DNA of 24,921 bases, from contig DAIRET010000021.1 in assembly GCA_036795455.1 (NCBI GenBank), positions 1-24,921 of the forward strand, written 5' to 3'. Position 1 is the first letter of the stretch, and every line of letters starts with the position of its first letter. This stretch comes from DAIRET01 sp036795455 (lineage in GTDB: Bacteria > Bacteroidota > Ignavibacteria > Ignavibacteriales > Ignavibacteriaceae). Below the pieces are notes generated by a model. That model saw nothing but the letters and a program-made list of their open reading frames with translations. It was not told where the DNA came from and did no database searches. This document shows, one piece after another, positions 1 to 7,749 of the stretch. Made by a program: the position numbers and the translations under genes.

Positions 1-84
1 GAATGAAACATCAACATAGCTGAGAATATAAAAAAGATGTGCAGCCCACAAAACAATAACGATTGAAGCAATTAAAACGCCCAT
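1..84 (-). CDS. Partial CrtW-type beta-carotene ketolase (N-terminus only, cut by window edge)
   Basis: Twenty-eight codons are open from an ATG at 84 to the window edge, giving a protein that begins MGVLIASIVIVLWAAHLF. A TGAGG ribosome-binding site lies 6 nt upstream, and the start is 8 nt past the cruF stop, so it is the next gene of the carotenoid operon. The stretch is a hydrophobic helix with an LWAAH motif. From memory it resembles the first membrane helix of CrtW ketolases (for example GIFIACFILFLWAISL in the cyanobacterial enzyme). CrtW adds a keto group at C-4 of a beta-ionone ring. The histidine motifs that would prove the family lie outside the window. A CrtZ-type hydroxylase or an unrelated membrane protein remains possible. 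Confidence 0.5.
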   Translation of the reverse strand, partial: MGVLIASIVIVLWAAHLFYILSYVDVSF

Positions 85-92
85 AAACAGCC

Positions 93-752
93 TCACATTA
101 CTATTATAAGAATAATGAAAAAAATCAGTTGAACCAGGAAATAGTAAGCTGCGGTTTTCCCAATAATCTTGACTTTCATAACATGGAATAAAATAGCAAA
201 AATGAATGCAAGCAGAAACCACGCTGCGTAATTTTGTATGGGGACATCTATATTTGTCCAACTCCAGTACCCGAAATTAATAGCAATCGGCTCAAGGAAA
301 TAATCAAAAATAACCGCACCGGAGGCAACGATAAATGCTTTTACAATGAAGTGTAACTTGGAATCATCAACAAGATTTATTAAACCGAGTATTACAAACA
401 CCCAGTTGAAACCTATTATAAGAGGCACTTCCAGCAGCTTAAAACCAAGTACTTCTCCGTATTGATACTCGCCGAATATTAGTCCGGTTTTAACGCCGAT
501 TACTTCGGTAATATAAGTAACCAAAAATGTAACGGTACACCAGGCAAACAAATTCACATTGGAATTTCCATTTAGTTTTAGCAATACAATTATTCCACTT
601 AACAACAATGTGTATGGTGTTAGAAGTATCATGAAGGGGAAGAGAAAAGAGATTGAATGCCCGATAATTCCGACAATATACAAGACAGTTAAAACCGACT
701 CGTGAGGATGCTTTTTTATTAATTCCATCAGGCTAACTTTCTTCCTTTCCAT
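93..752 (-). CDS. cruF: Carotenoid 1',2'-hydratase, CruF family (DUF422)
   Basis: A 219-residue integral membrane protein with about six to seven hydrophobic segments. It carries landmarks typical of the CruF/DUF422 family: FGEYQYGEVLG (residues 93-103), DYFLEP (150-155), GYWSW (161-165) and PIQNYAAWF (171-179). CruF adds water across the 1',2' double bond of the linear end of gamma-carotene-type molecules, giving a tertiary 1'-hydroxyl. This fits the neighbouring cyclase, CrtD-like desaturase and glycosyltransferase. The start is uncertain. The ATG at 752 overlaps the upstream glycosyltransferase gene by 25 nt. A second in-frame ATG at 728 (Met9) sits in a TGATG stop-start overlap with that gene, with GAAAG 8 nt upstream, and matches the coupling style of this operon. 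Family assignment is firm; the start is not. Confidence 0.87.
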   Translation of the reverse strand: MERKKVSLMELIKKHPHESVLTVLYIVGIIGHSISFLFPFMILLTPYTLLLSGIIVLLKLNGNSNVNLFAWCTVTFLVTYITEVIGVKTGLIFGEYQYGEVLGFKLLEVPLIIGFNWVFVILGLINLVDDSKLHFIVKAFIVASGAVIFDYFLEPIAINFGYWSWTNIDVPIQNYAAWFLLAFIFAILFHVMKVKIIGKTAAYYFLVQLIFFIILIIVM

Positions 753-1828
753 GATATGTTTTTTCTCTTCGTTTGAACAACAGAGAGTAGCCCGACATAT
801 AACATTACGACAAATTGGAACGGATGAAGCAGAATGTTATAAAAAACATTTTGCTTTGATAACACTGAAACGAAAAGTCGATTAATAACAACAAGGATAA
901 AAGTCCATATAAAAAAACGATTAAAAAAAACGCCTATTAACGGAAATAAAACGATTGCCGTAAGAATAACCACCATTAAAAGAAATAGAACGGGATTCAT
1001 CTTGAAACCGGGATAAAAATTCTTTTTATAACCTTCAACTGCACCTGAAAAGTTATTATACATTGAGCAAAAAATTTGTTTATCACCGAGCAGAGTCATC
1101 ATTTTGAAACTGTTTCTTTTAATTAAACGGGCAATTCCCATATCCTCCACCGGGTCATCTTTAACTGCATTGTGTTCACCGATTTTGTGATAAACACTTT
1201 TTTTAATTAGAATAGTCTGACCGTTTGCAGCAACAAAAGATTTGTTGTTCGAGGTGAACACTTTTTTCAATGGTAATAAAGAAAGAAGTATCCAGTTCAT
1301 TAAAGGGACAACAAGCCACTCGCCAAAACTTGAAATATTTTGAGTCGGAAAAACCGAAAGCATATCCAATTTGTTCTCAATTAAAGAATGTGAAAGAGAT
1401 TGTATCGCATCTGTTTCTAAATAAACATCGGCATCAATGAACAGAAGATGTTCTCCTTTTGCATTTTCGGCAAGCTGTCGGCAAGCCCAATTTTTTCCGA
1501 GCCATCCAGTAGGAAGTTCTTTCCCATTCACCAAATGAAGAGTGCCAATTTTGTTTTTAAAGGAGTTAACTATTTCCACTGTATTATCTGTTGAATGATC
1601 ATTGAGAACAATAATTTCTGCAAGCGGATATGTTTGATTAGATAAAGACTTAAGCAGTTTCCCGATACGTTCCGCTTCATTCCTTGCTGGGATTAAAACG
1701 GAAATGGATAAATGTTTCGACTCCGAATCATTTCTTTTTTTCACCAACGGGGCAGTGAAAAAATTGTAGGCTGTTACAGCTAAAAGGATTAGGTTACCGG
1801 TAAATATGAATACGAAAAAGATTTCCAT
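728..1828 (-). CDS. Carotenoid glycosyltransferase, GT2 family (CruC/CrtQ-like)
   Basis: A 366-residue family 2 glycosyltransferase. A short N-terminal membrane helix (about 1-22) precedes the GT-A domain, which shows IPARNEAERIGKLL (46-59), GKNWACRQLA (111-120), a DADV metal and nucleotide-binding motif (132-135) and VEDMGIA (227-233). Three or so hydrophobic helices follow (about 281-350). The GKNWAC and DADV arrangement is typical of CrtQ and CruC-like enzymes, which attach sugar to apo-carotenoids or hydroxychlorobactene. In this operon the likely acceptor is the 1'-hydroxyl made by CruF. It starts 1 nt after the acyltransferase stop codon and its stop overlaps a candidate cruF start, so it is probably translationally coupled on both sides. 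The sugar donor cannot be read from the sequence. Confidence 0.82.
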   Translation of the reverse strand: MEIFFVFIFTGNLILLAVTAYNFFTAPLVKKRNDSESKHLSISVLIPARNEAERIGKLLKSLSNQTYPLAEIIVLNDHSTDNTVEIVNSFKNKIGTLHLVNGKELPTGWLGKNWACRQLAENAKGEHLLFIDADVYLETDAIQSLSHSLIENKLDMLSVFPTQNISSFGEWLVVPLMNWILLSLLPLKKVFTSNNKSFVAANGQTILIKKSVYHKIGEHNAVKDDPVEDMGIARLIKRNSFKMMTLLGDKQIFCSMYNNFSGAVEGYKKNFYPGFKMNPVLFLLMVVILTAIVLFPLIGVFFNRFFIWTFILVVINRLFVSVLSKQNVFYNILLHPFQFVVMLYVGLLSVVQTKRKNISWKGRKLA

Positions 1829-1829
1829 T

Positions 1830-2489
1830 TCAGCTCAACAAATCCTTTACATATTTTCTTTCTACTGCTTCTTGTGAACATAATTTAATATTACTAATAA
1901 ATGCCTTACTAAATCCGTCAAAGTTTTTTTGAATAGTTCGAACGTCAATTAACTCACCGAACCTTGCATATAAATCCGGTTTCTTCTCTTTGTTGTATTG
2001 AATTTTAAAAGCTGCCGGAAGAACAAAAGATTCCCGGTTCAATCTTTCAGTAAGTTTTAATAATCCTTCTTTCACAACAACCGGCTCTGTATCGAACGGG
2101 AGCATTTCTCCCTGCGGGTAGATTGTTACAAAAGCATCTTCTTTGGAAATAATCTCACGCGTGTATTCAAAAGTTTTAACGATACTTTTAGGATTTGATA
2201 GGTTGATTGAATAAGCTCCCAATTTTCTGAAGAACCAGTAACGTTTAAGTTGGTCTTCGAGCATTAAAATATAAAACTTTCTATCGCCGTAATATTTTCT
2301 GTGAACAAAGTCAATTAAGAATCCGTCCCACCAGGAGAAGTGATTCGGTGTTACTACTAATCCTTTCGATTTATCAATAGAAGGAGGTTCATTTATCAAA
2401 TAGAAATGATCAAAGCTCTTTTGGAACTGTTTATCAATGTAAAAATTGAACAGTATCCTTGCCCACTTTTTATGATCAGCTTTTATCAT
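1830..2489 (-). CDS. Glycosyl-carotenoid acyltransferase, PlsC-like (CruD-like)
   Basis: A 219-residue acyltransferase of the lysophosphatidate acyltransferase (PlsC) fold. The catalytic HX4D motif is H50 to D55 within TPNHFSWWDGF, and a PQGEM motif (125-129) stands where EGTR-type substrate-binding residues are usual. The reading frame can be extended upstream to 2579, but that extension overlaps the CrtD-like gene by about 90 nt and encodes a basic, low-quality leader. The ATG at 2489 forms an ATGA overlap with the upstream stop and has AAAGGA 6 nt ahead, so it is preferred. By position beside a CruC-like glycosyltransferase, the likely job is to attach a fatty acyl chain to the carotenoid sugar, as CruD does for hydroxychlorobactene glucoside. 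A housekeeping phospholipid role is less likely in this operon. Confidence 0.8.
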   Translation of the reverse strand: MIKADHKKWARILFNFYIDKQFQKSFDHFYLINEPPSIDKSKGLVVTPNHFSWWDGFLIDFVHRKYYGDRKFYILMLEDQLKRYWFFRKLGAYSINLSNPKSIVKTFEYTREIISKEDAFVTIYPQGEMLPFDTEPVVVKEGLLKLTERLNRESFVLPAAFKIQYNKEKKPDLYARFGELIDVRTIQKNFDGFSKAFISNIKLCSQEAVERKYVKDLLS

Positions 2490-3967
2490 GCTAAATCCTT
2501 TGCTGCTAATTCTGCTGCAATTTTCCCGGAGAGAAGCACAAGCGGAATTCCTCCTCCGGGGTGAGCACTCCCTCCGCAAAAGTATAAACCTTTAAATTCC
2601 TTGGAACGATTTCTCTGTCTCAAGAACGCGGCATACTTATTATTTGATGAAATTCCGTAAAGACTTCCGAATTTACTGGATGTGTTAATCTCAATTTTTA
2701 CCGGGTCAAGAATAGATTCGCAAATTATGTTGCTGCGTATTTCCTTTTTTAGCACTGATTCAATCTTATTTAAAATCTTCTCTCTTGTTGTGTTTATTTC
2801 ATTATCCCAATTTTGTCCTTTGTTATAAGGAGCATTGATCATTACGAACCAATTTTCACAGCCGTCCGGTGCATCTCCCGGATTATATTTGGATGAAACG
2901 TAGATATAAATTGTCGGGTCATCGCTGCATTTTTGTTCAATGAAAATATCTTCAAACTCTTTCTTATAATTGGATGAAAACAAAATGTTGTGAACTTCAA
3001 ATTCTTTATGAATACCTTTCACTCCCCAATAAAAAACTATTGCGGATGAAGAAGGTTCAAGCGATTTATACTTTTCTGCCTGTCGTGATTCTAAACCGGC
3101 AAGTAAATTATTATAAGTGTAATTAACGTCGGCATTAGAAACAACTGCATCAAATTGAAGTTCAGTGTTTTCAACAACAATACCGGTAACGGAATTTTCA
3201 TTTGTAACTATACTTTTTACTTTTGAATTAAAGTGAATTTTTACACCGATTTTAGAAGCTATTTTATGCAAAGTTTCGGGTATGGAATTAATCCCTTTTT
3301 CAGGAACAAAAGCACCGAGATTATACTCAACATGTTGAATAATATTCAATGTTGCGGGAGCCATATAAGGATTCGAGCCGTTATACGTAGCATACCTGTC
3401 AAACAACTGAACGGTCTTCGGATTCTTGAAGAAAGATGAATTCGCCTGATGCATAGTTCTGAAGGGGTCAATCCTCGGAAGATTGAAAAGTGTTTTTAAC
3501 GCTTTCTTGTTAAGAAAGGTTTTCGGCTCGCTGAAACTATTAAATAAGAACAGCTCCGCAGTTAAATCATATATGCGTTTCGAATAATCAAGATACTTGT
3601 TTATTGAACCTGAACTCTCTCCAAGTTTTTTAGAGAGTTCGTTAATTAACTCTTCTCTTTTAGAAAATGTATTTAGCACTGTACCATCGGGATAGAAATA
3701 TTTGCAAACTATATCAAGCGGCTTAAGTTTAATATAATCCCCGATATTCTCTCCGGCAAAGTTGATTAATTCCTCTAAAACAAACGGCATTGTTAGTAGA
3801 GAAGGACCGGTATCAAATCGAAAATCTTTAATATTCAACGAGCCTGCTTTTCCCCCGACAATACTATTTTGTTCAAATAGATGAACATCAAAACCGGTAA
3901 CCGCAAGTCGTATAGCAGCCGATAAACCACCGAGTCCTCCACCTATAACAGCAATTCTCTTTTTCAT
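2486..3967 (-). CDS. crtD: Carotenoid 3,4-desaturase, CrtD-like (CrtI superfamily)
   Basis: A 493-residue flavin-dependent carotenoid desaturase. The N-terminal dinucleotide-binding motif GGGLGG (9-14) is followed by an acidic strand end (HLFEQN, 29-34) and GGKAGS, as in all CrtI-type enzymes. The C-terminal signature reads CGGSAHPGGGIPLVLLSGK (464-482). The HPGGGIPL form is typical of CrtD, the 1-hydroxycarotenoid 3,4-desaturase, whereas the other desaturase of this operon has the TTPGTGLP form typical of CrtI. CrtD acts after hydration of the linear end, which matches the presence of cruF. Its start overlaps the cyclase stop (TAATG) and its stop overlaps the acyltransferase start (ATGA). 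A second phytoene or zeta-carotene desaturase is the alternative reading. Confidence 0.8.
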   Translation of the reverse strand: MKKRIAVIGGGLGGLSAAIRLAVTGFDVHLFEQNSIVGGKAGSLNIKDFRFDTGPSLLTMPFVLEELINFAGENIGDYIKLKPLDIVCKYFYPDGTVLNTFSKREELINELSKKLGESSGSINKYLDYSKRIYDLTAELFLFNSFSEPKTFLNKKALKTLFNLPRIDPFRTMHQANSSFFKNPKTVQLFDRYATYNGSNPYMAPATLNIIQHVEYNLGAFVPEKGINSIPETLHKIASKIGVKIHFNSKVKSIVTNENSVTGIVVENTELQFDAVVSNADVNYTYNNLLAGLESRQAEKYKSLEPSSSAIVFYWGVKGIHKEFEVHNILFSSNYKKEFEDIFIEQKCSDDPTIYIYVSSKYNPGDAPDGCENWFVMINAPYNKGQNWDNEINTTREKILNKIESVLKKEIRSNIICESILDPVKIEINTSSKFGSLYGISSNNKYAAFLRQRNRSKEFKGLYFCGGSAHPGGGIPLVLLSGKIAAELAAKDLA

Positions 3968-4641
3968 TAGACTTTAAATTTCTTTTTACCAAAGTTATAA
4001 AAAAATATCCACCAGGAAATCATTGAGAACGAATAAAAAAAGTCTTCGTAAGGAATTGTTAAAAATCTTGCTCCCCATATTGCCGATTGATTGTACCAAA
4101 CAATCGGCAGAGATGTTAAAATATAGTTTACAACAAGGAAAGGGATAAAGGTGATTATAACTGTAAACCAAAAGTTAGAGGATTGAATCAAATCTTTATT
4201 GAATAAAAACGATGTTATTATAAATATCGAAGAGAAAAGTAAAACGGTTATAGTATAGTATTGCTGATAGTATATAATTGCGGATACAAATAAAATCAAA
4301 GCCGTAGAAATAAAAAGATAGGGATGTATTCTTATCTGCTTGTTCTTGATGTAGAGATTAACCGTTTCATAGATAAAAATACAGCTATAAGGAACTGTAA
4401 TAAAAAAAAGTATTTCTTCAAGCGGAAGTGAGAAGAATTTTATACCGAGCAGGTAGTAGTCGTTGAAACCCCAATCGCCCCGGATTGTTGCTATCGCATC
4501 CCAAACAATATAGATGGAGCTTACAATCATTATTGAAAAGAAGAAGGCTTTCAGTCTTTTGTAAAAGGAGATTTTGCTTTCGAATGAAAGAGCAAGCGGA
4601 ACAGCGATTATTAAAATATTTATTATTAGGTACAAACTCAT
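3967..4641 (-). CDS. crtYcd: Lycopene beta-cyclase, fused CrtYc-CrtYd type
   Basis: A 224-residue membrane protein with about six to seven helices, made of two tandem lycopene cyclase domains. The first half carries WDAIAT (47-52), W57 and the acidic motif PLEEILFF (73-80). The second half carries the matching PYEDFFYSF (197-205). These proline-glutamate/aspartate motifs mark the heterodimeric-type cyclases, here fused as in Bacteroidota and archaea. The enzyme closes a beta-ionone ring on a psi end of lycopene. With CruF, CrtD and a glycosyltransferase acting on the open end, only one end is likely cyclised, giving gamma-carotene or torulene derivatives. Its stop overlaps the crtD start by one base, and it follows the exported-protein gene by 3 nt. 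Confidence 0.87.
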   Translation of the reverse strand: MSLYLIINILIIAVPLALSFESKISFYKRLKAFFFSIMIVSSIYIVWDAIATIRGDWGFNDYYLLGIKFFSLPLEEILFFITVPYSCIFIYETVNLYIKNKQIRIHPYLFISTALILFVSAIIYYQQYYTITVLLFSSIFIITSFLFNKDLIQSSNFWFTVIITFIPFLVVNYILTSLPIVWYNQSAIWGARFLTIPYEDFFYSFSMISWWIFFYNFGKKKFKV

Positions 4642-4644
4642 CCG

Positions 4645-5232
4645 TTAACCGGGGAGCAATTTTTCTAAATCTCTTGTCTGTGCCTCGTTAAGACGTTTAC
4701 TCTCAAGCATAAACTCTATAATTCCTTTTTGGATCGAAAACTCAAGCTGTGCATAATCTTTCAACAATAAAAGAGTGTAGATTGATTTAAGGTCTTCTTC
4801 TCTCTCCTTTGAAAAACCTAAAAACCCCGGTATATAATGGAGAATCGAAAATCTTAAAAAACGTATTTCAAGGTTATCGGGATTTTGTTTAATTGCATTT
4901 GCGATTTTCTCCAAACCGTCATTTAGTTTACTCAGTTTTTTAAATGGATTAAAAGCATGTTTTGCAACTAATGTTTCGGTTGCCCCGTAATAGCCAAGCA
5001 GTAGCGGGGACAATTCATCCGGCTTGTTGTTCGATAATTCCGCAAGATAGCTGAGAAGTTTTTCTGTAAGTTCTTCGTCCTCAACTGCGCCGTAAAAAGT
5101 TTCCCGGATAAAATTCATTTTGGCGTTGTCTATATTCTTGTCCGGTTTCCCGGTCTTGCCGCCGGTAAAAGCGTGTGAATTTACAGCGATTAGCATCGCA
5201 GAAAGAAAAAACAAATATCTTTTTATCAACAT
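4645..5232 (-). CDS. Conserved exported protein of unknown function in the carotenoid operon
   Basis: A 195-residue protein with a clear signal peptide: basic MLIKRY, a hydrophobic core, and a likely cut after SHA at residue 21. There is no lipobox. The mature part is predicted all-helical, with GYYGATETLVAKHAFNP (about 81-97) and LEIRFLRFSILHYIPGFLG (about 121-139) as the most family-like segments. The second resembles a tetratricopeptide-like helical hairpin with conserved aromatic residues. I do not recognise a characterised family and assign no reaction. The gene overlaps crtB by 7 nt, has AAGGTG about 8 nt ahead of its ATG, and is followed 3 nt later by the cyclase. Co-translation with pigment enzymes suggests a role in periplasmic or envelope handling of the pigment, but this is inference from position only. 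Confidence 0.75.
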   Translation of the reverse strand: MLIKRYLFFLSAMLIAVNSHAFTGGKTGKPDKNIDNAKMNFIRETFYGAVEDEELTEKLLSYLAELSNNKPDELSPLLLGYYGATETLVAKHAFNPFKKLSKLNDGLEKIANAIKQNPDNLEIRFLRFSILHYIPGFLGFSKEREEDLKSIYTLLLLKDYAQLEFSIQKGIIEFMLESKRLNEAQTRDLEKLLPG

Positions 5233-6065
5233 GTTTTAAGCACCTTAACTTCAATTATTGATTTTAATAACAGCATCAATTTATGCGGATTTGACACCCG
5301 TACCCGTTTTGAAAGTAATTTTTTTACATCAGCTTTTTGAATCTTGTGAAACAGTTTTACATAATACAAATAAGCAGAGTAAACACCGAGTCTAACACCG
5401 GCAGGTAAATTTTTGATTCCTTCCAGCGCCTGTGCAAACTCTTTCTCTATTTCCTTTTCAAGTTCTTTTTTACTGAAATCATTAATGCTTACTGTTCTGT
5501 TAATACCGGGGAGATAAATCCTTCCGCGTTCTTCGATATCACTTTTTATATCCCGTAAAAAATTTACTTTCTGAAAAGCAGAACCCAATGCTTTAGCCGG
5601 CTCAAGCAGTTCGTTATATTGCTGCTGGTTTCCTTCCACAAAAACTTTTAAGCACATCAACCCTACCACTTCTGCCGAACCGTATATGTATTCGTCGTAG
5701 TTCTTCTCTTCATAATAATTGTTATATAAATCCATTTCCATACTATCCAAAAAGGCATGGATATGTGAATGCTCAATATTGAATTTTTTTACCGTTAGAA
5801 GAAACGAATGAATCACAGGGTTTGTTGAAATTCCCTCTTCAATTGCTTTGAAAACTTCGGAACGAAGTTGTTCAAGTAGTTTTCTTTTATCGTAATCGTG
5901 GAAGGTATCCACAATTTCATCTGCAAGCCTTACAAACCCGTAAATGGAGTATATCGGTTCGCGGTATTTAGGAGCGAATGCCATTATTCCAAGACTGAAC
6001 GAGGTACTGTAATTGTGCGTAATTATTCTGCTTATGTCGAACGAACTTTTATGATACAGTTCCAT
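5226..6065 (-). CDS. crtB: Phytoene synthase
   Basis: A 279-residue squalene/phytoene synthase, normal length for the family. It joins two geranylgeranyl diphosphates head to head to make phytoene, the first committed carotenoid step. Two aspartate-rich metal-binding motifs are intact: DEIVD (49-53) and NFLRDIKSD (168-176). The YIYGSAEVVG segment (126-135) and the RIYLP segment (182-186) are also characteristic. The start overlaps the end of crtI by 17 nt and the stop overlaps the exported-protein gene by 7 nt, so it lies in a run of coupled genes. A squalene or diapophytoene synthase is the alternative. The operon of carotenoid-specific C40-type modifying enzymes favours phytoene. Confidence 0.9.
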   Translation of the reverse strand: MELYHKSSFDISRIITHNYSTSFSLGIMAFAPKYREPIYSIYGFVRLADEIVDTFHDYDKRKLLEQLRSEVFKAIEEGISTNPVIHSFLLTVKKFNIEHSHIHAFLDSMEMDLYNNYYEEKNYDEYIYGSAEVVGLMCLKVFVEGNQQQYNELLEPAKALGSAFQKVNFLRDIKSDIEERGRIYLPGINRTVSINDFSKKELEKEIEKEFAQALEGIKNLPAGVRLGVYSAYLYYVKLFHKIQKADVKKLLSKRVRVSNPHKLMLLLKSIIEVKVLKTC

Positions 6066-7533
6066 ATTGAGTCTCTATTCTTTCTTCTACTAATTTTGAA
6101 CTTATTATAACCATGGGAAGCCCAGTTCCCGGGGTTGTTGATGCACCGACGTAAAATAAATTTTTAAAGTGTTCATCCCTATTCTTTGGTCTGAAAGCCC
6201 CAACTTGAAGCATTCCATGTGATAACCCGAGTCCAGACCCTTTATAAAGATTAAACATTTTTTCCCAATCGGAAGGGTCGTAAATCTGTTTTACGAGTGT
6301 ATTTTTTTCAATATCAAATCCTGTTCTTTGTGAAAGATCATTTATAATATTCGACGCAAGTTCTTCCCGGTCAGACCAATCTTTTTTAAATCTTAGGTCT
6401 GGTACGGGACACAAGATAAAAATATTTTCGCATCCTTCGGGTGCGCATTCCGCATACGATTTTGAAGATACATTAACATAATAATAAGGCTTTTGCGGGC
6501 TTATCGAGGATGTGAAAATTGTATCTGCGTATCCTCTGAAATTCTTTCCGAGAAAATAATTGTGGTGTTCAAGGTTTTCGATTTTCCCTTTTACACCAAT
6601 ATAAATTGTGAATGGAGCCAGCGTCCATTCCATTTTGTCCAATTTTTCTTCGCTGAAACTTTTCCGTTTTAATACGGTTCCCCTAAAAGAAGCTGCGTCC
6701 GAATTTGAAATGAAAATATCCGCACTCCATTTTTTCCCATTCTGGTCTATAAAAGAAGCGACTGAACCGTTATTACTTTCAAAAGCAGTTATCTCGGTAT
6801 TGTATACAATGTTTACTTTTCGTTCAATCAAAGCATCAACTAATGCCTCGGTCATTTTATACATTCCCCCCTCAATTTTCCAATAACCGTTATGTTTCAT
6901 CTCGGTGTAGTTCAAAAGGGAATAAATTGCCGGCGTTTGAAATGGAGTGGAGCCGAGAAAGAAAGCTACAAGAGAAAAAATCACCTTTACTTCTTCCGAA
7001 TCGAAATTCCTTTCAACTTCGTTCCACATAGAGCGGAAAAGATACGGCAGGTGCTTCTTCGGGACGCGTGTTAATTTTATTAAATACTCAAAGAGGTTGT
7101 TAAAGTTGGATTTAATAACAACATCTTCGGTATCGTGAAAAAATTCACCGCCCCTTTTAAGATACTTTTCTACCTTGGCGGCAAGATTCGGTTCAATATC
7201 CCAAAATTCTTTTTCAAGATTGTCAAGAGATTTCCAAATTCTATAAGGCTTAGGATTTCCTTCAAAGTAAACCTGGTAAAGCGGGTCAAGTTCGGTTAAT
7301 CGTATTGGATTTCTAATGCCACAAGCAGAAAACAGTTCCTCAAGTTCATAGGTCATGCTCATAAAGGAAGGTCCGACGTCAAAAGTAAACCCGCCCAACT
7401 TTAGCTGGTTCAATCTGCCGCCGGCTTTGGACTGCTTCTCCAAAAGTGTTACCTCGTAACCCTTTGTTGATAAACGAAGGGCTGTTGACAACCCTCCCAG
7501 TCCGGTACCTATAATTATTACTTTTTTACTCAT
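6049..7533 (-). CDS. crtI: Phytoene desaturase (lycopene-forming)
   Basis: A 494-residue flavin-dependent desaturase, the first gene of the operon. The N-terminal GTGLGG motif (9-14) and LLEKQSKAGGRLNQ (30-43) form the FAD-binding site. FDVGPSFMSM (51-60) matches the CrtI substrate-site region, and the C-terminal signature GASTTPGTGLP (463-473) is that of bacterial-type phytoene desaturases. It converts phytoene to lycopene through successive desaturations at the membrane. The next gene, crtB, begins within its last codons (17-nt overlap), so synthesis and desaturation are co-expressed. Upstream is a 216-nt divergent spacer shared with tex that should hold the operon promoter. No strong Shine-Dalgarno precedes the ATG (only AAGTAAG). 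How many desaturation steps it carries out cannot be read here. Confidence 0.9.
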   Translation of the reverse strand: MSKKVIIIGTGLGGLSTALRLSTKGYEVTLLEKQSKAGGRLNQLKLGGFTFDVGPSFMSMTYELEELFSACGIRNPIRLTELDPLYQVYFEGNPKPYRIWKSLDNLEKEFWDIEPNLAAKVEKYLKRGGEFFHDTEDVVIKSNFNNLFEYLIKLTRVPKKHLPYLFRSMWNEVERNFDSEEVKVIFSLVAFFLGSTPFQTPAIYSLLNYTEMKHNGYWKIEGGMYKMTEALVDALIERKVNIVYNTEITAFESNNGSVASFIDQNGKKWSADIFISNSDAASFRGTVLKRKSFSEEKLDKMEWTLAPFTIYIGVKGKIENLEHHNYFLGKNFRGYADTIFTSSISPQKPYYYVNVSSKSYAECAPEGCENIFILCPVPDLRFKKDWSDREELASNIINDLSQRTGFDIEKNTLVKQIYDPSDWEKMFNLYKGSGLGLSHGMLQVGAFRPKNRDEHFKNLFYVGASTTPGTGLPMVIISSKLVEERIETQYGTVS

Positions 7534-7749
7534 TACGACTTACTTGGGGAATAGTGAATTTTCTAAAAACCTAACCGTAAATATGAAGTAAAAGTTTCAA
7601 ATTAAATTAATCAATTTTCAGCATTTTAGCTACTTTCGCGGGATAAATTTATTCTTCTTTCCTTCCATTAAAAAATCTTTATTTTTATGCAAGTTGAAAA
7701 ACATCTAATTTCCCCTTAGTTTTAGCCTTATTAATTTTAGGTTTTATAG
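7534..7749. promoter_or_regulatory. Divergent intergenic region between crtI operon and tex
   Basis: This 216-nt AT-rich spacer separates two outward-facing transcription units, so it must hold both promoters. On the plus strand, TTGAAA at about 7694 is followed 17 nt later by a poor -10 (TAGTTT). On the minus strand, TTGATT and TTGAAA boxes occur near 7590-7613 without a convincing -10 at the right distance. I see no long palindrome that would mark a light, B12 or TetR/MerR-type operator, and no open frame worth calling. Confidence 0.45.

Noticed and set aside
2490..2579. Upstream extension of the acyltransferase gene to a start at 2579
   Set aside because: It overlaps the end of crtD by about 90 nt and encodes a basic leader (MRRECSPRRRNS...) with no family likeness; the ATG at 2489 has an AAAGGA site 6 nt ahead and an ATGA overlap.
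7590..7720. Specific -35/-10 pairs for crtI and tex in the divergent spacer
   Set aside because: TTGAAA and TTGATT boxes are present, but no -10 with good match and spacing accompanies them in such AT-rich DNA; also no Bacteroidota-type TTTG/TAnnTTTG pair at the right distance.
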